Source: Bifidobacteriaceae bacterium (GTDB taxonomy: Bacteria; Actinomycetota; Actinomycetes; Actinomycetales; WQXJ01). From it: a stretch of DNA of 14,700 bases. Shown here piece by piece: positions 7,533 through 14,591 of the stretch. The notes under the pieces were generated by a model that had not been told where the DNA came from, searched no databases, and saw only the letters and a program-made list of their open reading frames with translations. Location of the stretch: assembly GCA_031278675.1 (NCBI GenBank), contig JAITJY010000390.1:1-14700 (forward strand), written 5' to 3'. Position 1 is the stretch's first letter, and every line of letters begins with the position of its first letter. The position numbers were made by a program, and so were the translations under genes.

Positions 7533-8843
7533 TTGAATAAGACTCGTGGGCCTGTGCGGATCGGCGTGCTTGGTTGTGGCACCGTGGGCAGCGAGGTGGT
7601 GCGCTTGCTGCAGGCGTCCGCCACGGATTTGGCGTCCCGGATCGGAGCGCCGCTGGAACTGGTCGGGGTGGCTGTCAAGGACCCGGCGGACCCCTTGCCC
7701 GGGAACTTGGATTTGGACCGGACGTTGTTGACGGGGGACGCTTTGGCGCTGGCGCAACGGGCTGATGTGGTGGTGGAGTTGATGGGCGGGATTGAGCCGG
7801 CCCGCAGTGCTATCCTGGCCGCGATTGGTGCCGGGGCGTCGGTGGTGACCGCCAACAAGGCTCTGCTTGGGCTCCACGGGCCCGAGTTGTATGCCGCAGC
7901 CAGCGCCGCCGGGGTCGAGATCTATTTCGAGGCCGCAGTGGGCGGGGCTATCCCTATTTTGCGCCCGATCCGCGAATCGTTGGCGGGGGACACCATCACG
8001 CGGGTTTTGGGGATTGTCAATGGCACCACCAATTACGTCTTGGACCGGATGACGTTGGAGGGTTTGGATTTTGGGGAGGCCCTGCGTCAGGCCCAGCGCC
8101 TCGGTTATGCCGAAGCCGATCCGACGGCGGATATCGAAGGGTACGATGCCGCTTCCAAGGCCGCGATCTTGGCCTCCTTGGCGTTCCACACCAGAGTATC
8201 CGCTGATCAGGTGTACCGCGAGGGGATCGGTCAGATTACTGCGGCGAGTGTGGAGGCGGCGGGCGCGACCGGTCATGTTGTGAAATTGTTGGCGATTGTG
8301 GAACGCAAAGGATCGGCGGGCGTGATCGCCCGGGTCCATCCGTCCTTGGTGCCGCTGAGCCATCCGTTGGCTTCGGTTCACGGGGCTTTCAACGCGATCT
8401 ATGTGGAGGCGGAAGCGGCCGGTGAGTTGATGTTTTACGGGCATGGGGCTGGGGGCCGCCCGACGGCATCGGCCGTGGTGGGTGACCTGGTGACCGTGGC
8501 GCGCCACCGTGTTGATGGGAGTTTAGGGCCGGGAGAATCGGCGTATTTGGCGTTGCCGGCTCTGCCCGTGGGTCAGGCGTCGACGCGGTACCAGATCCGG
8601 TTGTTCGTCAAGGATCAACCTGGTGTGCTGGCGGGGGTCTCCCGTGTGTTCGCGGCGGAGGGTGTGTCCATCGAGACGGTCCGGCAGACGGCCGGGGACG
8701 GGTCGAACGGGGTGGAGTTGGCGACGCTGACGGTGGTGACCCATCAGGCGCCGGAGCGGTCTTTGGAGCGGGTGGCGCAGGCGCTGCGGCGTGAGGCGAC
8801 CGTGGCGAGCGTGGTGGATGTGATCCGGGTCGAGGGGGTCTGA
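7533..8843 (+). CDS. hom: Homoserine dehydrogenase
   Basis: Reduces L-aspartate semialdehyde to L-homoserine with NAD(P)H, committing flux to threonine, methionine and isoleucine. It has 436 residues: an N-terminal Rossmann domain (GCGTVG, 14-19), a conserved TANKALLG with K109, a catalytic domain with NGTTN (163-167) and GYAEADPTADIEGYDA, and a C-terminal ACT domain from about 353 (YQIRLFVKDQPGVLAGVSRVFA). ACT domains in this family usually carry threonine feedback. TTG at 7533 was chosen because it is 6 nt after AAGGAG (7521-7526); TTG 7527 touches that site and is less likely. The gene is separated from lysA by a 121-nt leader and followed by thrB after 5 nt. thrC does not lie between hom and thrB, an arrangement also seen in Corynebacterium. 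The stop is TGA. Confidence 0.96.
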   Translation: MNKTRGPVRIGVLGCGTVGSEVVRLLQASATDLASRIGAPLELVGVAVKDPADPLPGNLDLDRTLLTGDALALAQRADVVVELMGGIEPARSAILAAIGAGASVVTANKALLGLHGPELYAAASAAGVEIYFEAAVGGAIPILRPIRESLAGDTITRVLGIVNGTTNYVLDRMTLEGLDFGEALRQAQRLGYAEADPTADIEGYDAASKAAILASLAFHTRVSADQVYREGIGQITAASVEAAGATGHVVKLLAIVERKGSAGVIARVHPSLVPLSHPLASVHGAFNAIYVEAEAAGELMFYGHGAGGRPTASAVVGDLVTVARHRVDGSLGPGESAYLALPALPVGQASTRYQIRLFVKDQPGVLAGVSRVFAAEGVSIETVRQTAGDGSNGVELATLTVVTHQAPERSLERVAQALRREATVASVVDVIRVEGV

Positions 8844-8848
8844 CAGCC

Positions 8849-9772
8849 GTGCGTTTCGTGGCGGACCATGTGCTGGTCAAGGTGCCCGCCACCAGCGCAA
8901 ACCTGGGGCCGGGGTTCGATTCGCTGGGTTTGGCGCTGGATTTGTGGGATCAGGTTGAGGCCCGGGCTGTTCCCGGGCCCACGCGGGTGCGGGTGCGAGG
9001 GGAGGGCGCTGGTGTGCTCCCGGAAGATTCCCGTCATTTGGTGGTGCGGGCTGCTCACCGCGCGTTGGAGGTGGCGGGGGCGCCTCCGGTTGGTTTGGAA
9101 CTGGATTGTTTGAACGCGATCCCGCAGTCGAAGGGGCTTGGGTCGTCTGCTTCGGCGGTGGCGGCGGGTGCGTTGATCGCTCGGGGGCTGATCGAGAACC
9201 CGAAGGCGATGAATGCTGGCCGGGTGTTTGCTTTGACGACCGATTTTGAGGGGCATCCGGACAATGCTGCGCCCGCTGTGTTCGGGGGAGCGACAATTGC
9301 TTGGATGGGTGCGGATTATCACACGCCGCGGGCCGCGCACTTGGCGGTTCATCCTGATGTGCGGGCGGTTGTGTTGCTCCCGGATTTTACTGTGGCGACA
9401 GCGGTGGCCCGCGCTGCCCTGCCGGAGCGTGTCCCGCACCGCGATGCGGTGTTCAATGCGTCCCGGTCGGCCCTGCTGGTCCACGCGTTGACCGTGGAGC
9501 CGGCCTTGTTGTTGGAGGCGACCGAGGACCGGTTGCATCAGCCGTACCGCTCTGAAGTGATGCCGCGCACGGCTGAGTTGGTGGCGGCGCTGCGGCGTGA
9601 AGGTCTGGCCGCGGTCATCTCTGGGGCTGGACCATCTGTCCTGGTGTTGACCACCGATCCGGGCGCGGTCCCTGAGCCGGCCGGCTGGCGCTGGCGGGCT
9701 GTGGGTTTGGCGGCTCACGGCGGGACGGTCGCGCGCTTGAGGGAACGCCCACCGCTGAAATCGGCGGGCTAG
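8849..9772 (+). CDS. thrB: Homoserine kinase
   Basis: Phosphorylates L-homoserine to O-phospho-L-homoserine using ATP, the step before threonine synthase; 307 residues, the normal length. It is a GHMP kinase with all three motifs: KVPATSANLGPGFDS (11-25), the ATP-binding IPQSKGLGSSASA (91-103), and SGAGPSVLVL from 258. GHPDNAAPAVFGG is also typical. The start is GTG 8849, 5 nt after the hom stop, with GAGGGGG (8832-8838) as SD, so hom-thrB are co-transcribed and probably translationally linked. The TAG stop (9770-9772) is itself the first codon of an 18-bp tandem repeat, meaning the minisatellite has duplicated the end of this gene. Confidence 0.96.
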   Translation: MRFVADHVLVKVPATSANLGPGFDSLGLALDLWDQVEARAVPGPTRVRVRGEGAGVLPEDSRHLVVRAAHRALEVAGAPPVGLELDCLNAIPQSKGLGSSASAVAAGALIARGLIENPKAMNAGRVFALTTDFEGHPDNAAPAVFGGATIAWMGADYHTPRAAHLAVHPDVRAVVLLPDFTVATAVARAALPERVPHRDAVFNASRSALLVHALTVEPALLLEATEDRLHQPYRSEVMPRTAELVAALRREGLAAVISGAGPSVLVLTTDPGAVPEPAGWRWRAVGLAAHGGTVARLRERPPLKSAG

Positions 9773-9931
9773 AAGAACCCGGACGGCAAGAAGAACCCGG
9801 ACGGCAAGATGAACCCGGGCGGCAAGAAGAACCCGGACGGCTAGAAGAACTCGGACGGCTAGAAGAACTCGGACGGCTAGAAGAACCCGGACGGCTAGAC
9901 GAACTCGGACGGCTAGAAGAACTCGGACGGC
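9770..9931 (+). repeat. 18-bp tandem repeat, nine full copies
   Basis: Nine contiguous units (9770, 9788, 9806, 9824, 9842, 9860, 9878, 9896, 9914) with consensus TAGAAGAACTCGGACGGC. Units 2-4 begin AAG instead of TAG. Units 1-4 and 7 carry CCG in place of TCG. Unit 3 (AAGATG...GGCGGC) and unit 8 (TAGACG) carry single changes. In the thrB frame the units read K/stop-K-N-P/S-D-G. The array starts at the thrB stop and ends 8 nt before the ribosome site of the next gene. The 18-nt unit keeps thrB and the downstream gene in the same frame at any copy number. No self-hairpin is evident in a unit. Confidence 0.97.
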
Positions 9932-9946
9932 AAGATAGCAGGAGGA

Positions 9947-10675
9947 ATGGTGGAGCGAGCAGGTCAACGCATCGGCGCCTACCTATTTGACTTGGACGGG
10001 GTGTTGACTCCGACCGCAGAGTTGCACCGCCGGGCGTGGGCGGCCACGATCGGGGCGTTTTTTGAACGCAAAGGCGTGGCCGAACCCTATTGCGAGGATG
10101 ACTATTTCCGTTATATCGACGGTAAGCCGCGGTTTGAGGGGGTCGTAAGTGTCCTGGAATCGCGGGGGTTGAGCTTGCCGCTGGGCTCGATCGGGGATCC
10201 ACCGGGGATCGGTTCGATCGGGGCGCTCGGGAATCAGAAGAATGCTGCGTTCGCCTGCATCTTGGCGCGTGAGCCGATTGCGCCTTATCCGGGCACCGAG
10301 GCCGTTTTGGATGGCCTCGCGGCGGCGGGGATGCGTTTGGCGGTGGTGTCTTCATCGAAGAACGCTGTGCCGGTGTTGGAGGCGGCTGGCCTGGCGGACC
10401 GTTTCGAGTTGGTGGTCGATGGCGTCCTGGCTGCCCGTGAGCGCCTGATCGGCAAACCGTCTCCTGAAACCTATTGTTATGCTGCGGACCAACTGGGGTT
10501 TGAGCCAGCTCAAGCGGCTGTGGTGGAAGATGCGCTCTCGGGCGTGGAAGCCGCCCGGGCGGGCGGATTCGGTTGGGTTGTTGGGATTGATCGGGGCGTC
10601 GGTGCCGCCGCCCTGCGGGCCGCCGGCGCCGACTGCGTCCTAGCCAACCTGCCTGACCTGCTCGAGTCCTTCTAG
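9947..10675 (+). CDS. HAD-IA hydrolase, beta-phosphoglucomutase-like
   Basis: A 242-residue haloacid dehalogenase-superfamily protein. The catalytic motif I is FDLDGVLT (nucleophile D15, acid/base D17), motif II S135 in VVSSSKNA, motif III K170 in GKPSPE, and motif IV E194-D195 in VVEDALSG. A C1 helical cap lies between motifs I and II. DGKPRFEGV, GNQKN and YPGTEAVLDGL match the beta-phosphoglucomutase-like subgroup, which usually acts on sugar phosphates and often sits beside glycoside hydrolases; no such partner is here. The true substrate is unknown. AGGAGG (9940-9945) is 1 nt from ATG 9947 and 4 nt from the in-frame GTG 9950, so GTG may be the real start. The gene is in the same frame as thrB across the repeat. 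It interrupts the usual thrB-rho order. The stop is TAG. Confidence 0.88.
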   Translation: MVERAGQRIGAYLFDLDGVLTPTAELHRRAWAATIGAFFERKGVAEPYCEDDYFRYIDGKPRFEGVVSVLESRGLSLPLGSIGDPPGIGSIGALGNQKNAAFACILAREPIAPYPGTEAVLDGLAAAGMRLAVVSSSKNAVPVLEAAGLADRFELVVDGVLAARERLIGKPSPETYCYAADQLGFEPAQAAVVEDALSGVEAARAGGFGWVVGIDRGVGAAALRAAGADCVLANLPDLLESF

Positions 10676-10707
10676 CCCCGTCCGGGCGCCTGGACCGGTC
10701 GGCGGCG

Positions 10708-10727
10708 GCGCAGGCTGCAGCCTGCGC
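10708..10727. terminator. Perfect 20-bp palindrome after the HAD gene
   Basis: GCGCAGGCTGCAGCCTGCGC is perfectly self-complementary and would form an 8-bp stem with a 4-nt loop, 33 nt after the stop. There is no U-tract, so it is either a U-less actinobacterial terminator hairpin or a protein site. A second inverted repeat, CGGACC/GGTCCG (10752-10757, 10760-10765), lies 25 nt downstream and could be part of the same stop region. Confidence 0.5.
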
Positions 10728-10810
10728 ACGGGCGCAGTGCGGTCGGGCCGGCGGACCGTGGTCCGGGGGGGCCGGGCGGGGACAGCTTGGGTGCTCGGTC
10801 GCGTGTCGCG

Positions 10811-10839
10811 TTCGGATTGGCCGGAGATGGTGCTAAGAT
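10811..10839 (+). promoter_or_regulatory. Promoter for rho
   Basis: TAAGAT (10834-10839) is a good -10 box with an extended TG motif (TGC just before it). TTCGGA (10811-10816) is a weak -35 at 17-nt spacing. Transcription would start near 10846 and give a leader of about 118 nt. Confidence 0.5.
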
Positions 10840-10859
10840 TCTGTGTCGAGCGCGGTACG

Positions 10860-10950
10860 AGGCCTTATGAGAGGCCTAACTTGTCGCTCAATCCAGGACT
10901 CAAGTTGGTGATGCTCTTTCCGCACACCCACAGGTCCGCCCACCGACAGA
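10860..10950 (+). promoter_or_regulatory. rho leader: two hairpins then a C-rich stretch
   Basis: Hairpin 1 is AGGCCT (10860-10865)/AGGCCT (10872-10877) with a 6-nt loop. Hairpin 2 is AACTTG (10878-10883)/CAAGTT (10901-10906). The following 10913-10950 is C-rich, poor in G and unstructured, as expected of a Rho-utilisation site. Rho autoregulates through its leader in E. coli; here this is inference from composition and position. Confidence 0.4.
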
Positions 10951-10963
10951 TAAAGGTTCTTCA

Positions 10964-10967
<4 letters not shown>
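10911..10967 (+). CDS. Possible 18-codon leader peptide of rho
   Basis: ATG 10911 opens MLFPHTHRSAHRQIKVLQ and ends at TGA 10965-10967, which overlaps the rho start codon as GTGA. The frame stays open further upstream, so a longer version is possible. The only SD-like sequence is AGGA about 12 nt away, which is weak. The ORF covers the C-rich stretch, so its translation could shield that stretch from Rho. The E. coli rho gene also has a leader ORF (rhoL); no sequence similarity is claimed. Confidence 0.3.
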
Positions 10968-13042
<2,075 letters not shown>

Positions 13043-13064
13043 TGTCCTGACCGGCCCCGATGCG

Positions 13065-13085
13065 CCCGGCGGGCCACCCGCCGGG
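13065..13085. terminator. Convergent terminator between rho and vapC
   Basis: CCCGGCGGG (13065-13073) pairs perfectly with CCCGCCGGG (13077-13085) around a 3-nt loop: nine G-C pairs. It lies 22 nt after the rho stop and 14 nt past the vapC stop on the other strand, so it can serve both. There is no U-tract on either side, which is common in high-GC actinobacteria. Confidence 0.65.
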
Positions 13086-13099
13086 TCGGCTTGACCGTG

Positions 13100-13489
13100 C
13101 TACCAGATGCGGCGCAGGCCGGGGACCCGGTCGAAGGCGGCGTCGCGCGACACCAGGACCAGGTTGCGGGTGAGCGCCTGGGCGGCGAGCATCCGGTCGA
13201 ACGGATCCTGGTGCGCCCACGGCAGGCTGGCGGCCAAGAGCGCATCCTGGTCGGTTATCGGGGTGGTGGTGGCGCCAAGGCGGCGCAGTGCGCCAGTGTA
13301 ATCCGCCAGGAGTGGCAGCGCCTCGGGGAGCTTGCCGGTCTTGGCTTTGATGCCTAACTCCCAGGTTGTGGCGCTGGACACCATCACCGTGTTGGAGGAG
13401 TCCTTGATTACGGCGATGGCGGCGGGGCCGAGCCGCTCGGGCGTTTGGATGGCCCACAAGAGCGCGTGCGTATCCGCGAGCAGTTTCAT
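13100..13489 (-). CDS. vapC: VapC-family PIN-domain toxin
   Basis: A 129-residue PIN-domain ribonuclease, the toxin half of a type II toxin-antitoxin pair; relatives cut tRNA or rRNA and stop growth. The acidic metal-binding residues are visible: D6 (LLADTHALLW), E44 (TTWELGIK), D95/D98 in HQDPFDRMLAAQA, and D116 (LVSRD). HxDPFDRxLxAQA is a hallmark of the subgroup paired with Phd-type antitoxins. All key residues are intact, so the toxin is probably active. The ATG at 13489-13487 overlaps a TGA as ATGA, at the end of the 14-bp repeat; GAGG lies 8 nt before it. The gene is downstream of the antitoxin, convergent with rho, and ends in TAG. It is an accessory insertion in the conserved rho-rpmE interval. 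The target RNA is not predictable. Confidence 0.93.
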   Translation of the reverse strand: MKLLADTHALLWAIQTPERLGPAAIAVIKDSSNTVMVSSATTWELGIKAKTGKLPEALPLLADYTGALRRLGATTTPITDQDALLAASLPWAHQDPFDRMLAAQALTRNLVLVSRDAAFDRVPGLRRIW

Positions 13490-13545
13490 TTGCCGTACCT
13501 CATTCGTCGTACCTCATTTGCCGTGCCTCATTTGCCGTGCCTCAT
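13486..13545 (-). promoter_or_regulatory. ATGA relay: four mini-ORFs between antitoxin and toxin
   Basis: Every repeat unit ends in ATGA. ATGs lie at 13545, 13531, 13517, 13503 and 13489 (vapC). Reading from each of the first four gives five codons and then the TGA of the next unit: MRHGK, MRHGK, MRYDE, MRYGK. Each 18-nt mini-ORF overlaps the next by 4 nt, hence the 14-nt period. GAGG also recurs before the ATG of each later unit. A ribosome ending at the antitoxin TGA (13544-13542) could reinitiate repeatedly before reaching vapC. The geometry is directly visible; use by ribosomes is inference. Confidence 0.55.
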
Positions 13546-13555
13546 TCGCCGTACC
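13486..13555 (-). repeat. 14-bp tandem repeat x5 joining antitoxin and toxin
   Basis: On the minus strand the units are GGTACGGCGAATGA, GGCACGGCAAATGA (twice), GGTACGACGAATGA and GGTACGGCAAATGA. The first unit is the end of the antitoxin gene (codons for Y-G-E-stop, preceded by W). The last provides the ATG of vapC. The array therefore arose by duplication of the antitoxin-stop/toxin-start junction. The 14-nt unit is not a multiple of three. Confidence 0.97.
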
Positions 13556-13772
13556 AGTCGCGCAGGTGCGATTTGCTGAGGGGCGCCGCCGCCTCCTCTG
13601 AGCCGGGGTTCGGCATGAAGCCGAGTTCCCGCTCACCTGGCGCAGCGACCGGTGTCAGGCGCACCTGGGGAACGCCTGCCCGCGCGATCACCACGTCTTG
13701 ACCGGCCTGGGCCTGCACCACTAATTCGGACAGCTTGGCTTTGGCGTCCTGGATGTTCAACTGGATGGTCAT
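13542..13772 (-). CDS. vapB: Phd/YefM-family antitoxin of the VapC toxin
   Basis: A 76-residue antitoxin. Residues 1-45 (MTIQLNIQDAKAKLSELVVQ, then VVIARAGVPQVRLTPV) match the Phd/YefM DNA-binding dimer fold. The C-terminal 25-30 residues, including LSKSHLRDWYGE, would be the toxin-binding tail. It should bind VapC and repress its own promoter. No SD precedes the ATG. Instead TAGACT (13784-13779 on the minus strand) sits six bases before it, a leaderless pattern. Direct repeats GACCAGGTT just upstream are candidate operators. Its last four residues and stop are the first unit of the 14-bp repeat, and the stop is part of an ATGA. The family name vapB is used by position; phd-like is equally apt. 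Confidence 0.88.
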   Translation of the reverse strand: MTIQLNIQDAKAKLSELVVQAQAGQDVVIARAGVPQVRLTPVAAPGERELGFMPNPGSEEAAAPLSKSHLRDWYGE

Positions 13773-13778
13773 CCAGGG

Positions 13779-13810
13779 AGTCTAACAGACCAGGTTAGCT
13801 GGACCAGGTT
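13779..13810 (-). promoter_or_regulatory. Antitoxin promoter and candidate operator
   Basis: The minus-strand -10 box is TAGACT (13784-13779), six bases before the ATG. It is embedded in the small palindrome GTCT-AAC-AGAC (13780-13790). Two perfect copies of GACCAGGTT (plus strand 13788-13796 and 13802-13810) lie 14 bp apart upstream of it, where a repressor would block RNA polymerase. No convincing -35 is visible. Confidence 0.45.
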
Positions 13811-13925
13811 GCAAGATGTCTGGGGTTGCGGTCCGCTTCAAAGACCGGCGCGGAATCGTTTGTTGGGTGGCTGCCCGCGCCGCTCGGGGCTCCGTCCGGC
13901 GCCTTGGGCCCAGCCCCGGTTCACC

Positions 13926-13951
13926 GGAATAAACGCGCGGGTGGCCGCGTT
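13926..13951 (+). promoter_or_regulatory. SigR/SigH-type promoter for rpmE
   Basis: GGAAT (13926-13930), exactly 18 bases, then GTT (13949-13951). This matches the GGAAT-N18-GTT consensus of the thiol-oxidative-stress sigma factor SigR of Streptomyces (SigH in mycobacteria). rpmE is a known SigR target in Streptomyces coelicolor, which strengthens the call. Transcription would start around 13958, giving a leader of about 70 nt. Confidence 0.6.
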
Positions 13952-13970
13952 CTGGCAGAATACCTGAGGT

Positions 13971-14009
13971 GTTCCGGTTCACGCCGCCGGCGAGGCGGCG
14001 ACCCGGGAC
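13971..14009 (+). promoter_or_regulatory. Two-part hairpin in the rpmE leader, possible L31 leader
   Basis: The outer stem is GTTCCGG (13971-13977)/CCGGGAC (14003-14009), with one U-G pair. After a small internal loop (4 nt/2 nt), the inner stem is CGCCGCC (13982-13988)/GGCGGCG (13994-14000), with loop GGCGA. It ends 7 nt before the SD. Ribosomal-protein leaders for L31 have been described in actinobacteria; I cannot confirm a match to that family from memory of the sequence alone. Confidence 0.5.
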
Positions 14010-14027
14010 CAAGACGAGGAGAAACCA

Positions 14028-14252
14028 ATGAAGAAGAACATCCACCCGCAGTACGTCGAGACAACTGTGACTTGCACTTGCGGGAACACTTTCAAGACGC
14101 GGTCAACCAAGACGAGCGGCGTGATCAATGCCGATGTGTGTTCGGCCTGCCACCCGTTCTACACAGGCAAGCAGAAGATCCTGGACACCGGCGGCCGCGT
14201 CGCCCGGTTCGAGGCCCGCTACGGCAAGCGCCAGGCTGCGGCAACCAAATAG
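14028..14252 (+). CDS. rpmE: 50S ribosomal protein L31, zinc-binding (C+) type
   Basis: A 74-residue large-subunit protein near the central protuberance, involved in 30S-50S contact. It starts MKKNIHPQYVETTVTCTCGN and contains SACHPFYTGKQKILDTGGRV, the L31 signature. Cysteines 16, 18, 38 and 41 form the zinc site of the C+ form, which links this gene to zinc and thiol-redox state and fits the SigR-type promoter upstream. SD AGGAG (14017-14021) is 6 nt before the ATG. The spacer to the divergent antitoxin gene (13773-14027) holds both promoters. The C-terminal tail (RYGKRQAAATK) is normal for the long form. The stop is TAG. Confidence 0.97.
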   Translation: MKKNIHPQYVETTVTCTCGNTFKTRSTKTSGVINADVCSACHPFYTGKQKILDTGGRVARFEARYGKRQAAATK

Positions 14253-14317
14253 GCCGTGGCGCATCCCGGTTCGCACGCACCCGCCCTCCGCCGCTGCCGT
14301 CCGCTCGCGGCGCCGGC

Positions 14318-14526
14318 ACCCGGCGGCGGCCCGGCCCTCTACGGTCGGGGGGTGGGGCGCTGGCTGGGGGGACGGCATCGGGCAGGGGCCAGGCAACCCG
14401 CGGCCCGGGGCGGGGGACGCGACCCGGCGGCGGCCCGGCCCTCTACAGTCGGGGGGTGGGGCGCTGGCTGGGGGGACGGCATCGGACAGGGGCTGTGTAC
14501 CTGCGCGGCCCGGGGCGGGGGACGCG
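14318..14526 (+). repeat. 104-bp tandem duplication, G-rich, between rpmE and prfA
   Basis: Copy 1 is 14318-14421 and copy 2 is 14422-14526, adjacent head to tail. They are nearly identical through CCTCTAC and the G-rich GGGGGGTGGGGCGCTGGCTG block, diverge for about 20 nt (around 14388-14400 versus 14492-14504), then match again through CGGGGCGGGGGACGCG. Each copy carries G runs of 6, 4, 6, 3 and 4, giving quadruplex potential on the plus strand and in RNA. The rest of the 14253-14587 spacer shows no gene I can support. The period is not a multiple of three. Confidence 0.9.
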
Positions 14527-14549
14527 AACGGGAAGGGCGGCACTGTCTA

Positions 14550-14591
14550 ATGGGAGTTGCGGTGGGCGGTAGCGAGGGGAGCGGGACGTGA
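14550..14591 (+). CDS. Possible 13-codon leader ORF of prfA
   Basis: ATG 14550 encodes MGVAVGGSEGSGT, and its TGA (14589-14591) overlaps the prfA start as GTGA. Only AAGGG, 12 nt upstream, could serve as SD. The junction has the same form as the rho leader ORF. It may be chance. Confidence 0.2.
   Translation: MGVAVGGSEGSGT

Noticed and set aside
7494..8507. Minus-strand open frame of 337 codons opposite hom
   Set aside because: Antisense to an intact homoserine dehydrogenase; the translation has no recognisable motif.
9770..9931. CRISPR array
   Set aside because: Units are contiguous 18-mers with no unique spacers, and no cas genes are present.
9770..9949. Programmed amber readthrough or pyrrolysine-type recoding joining ThrB to the HAD protein
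   Set aside because: TAG is an ordinary stop in seven other genes here, and six TAGs in succession make readthrough to the HAD gene very unlikely.
8744..9967. Minus-strand open frame of 407 codons with LAVRVL repeats
   Set aside because: It runs antisense through thrB and the 18-bp array. The repeat keeps it open by chance and the remainder mirrors thrB.
13826..14572. Plus-strand open frame of 248 codons spanning rpmE
   Set aside because: It overlaps the certain L31 gene in another frame and continues into the G-rich duplicated spacer; no domain.
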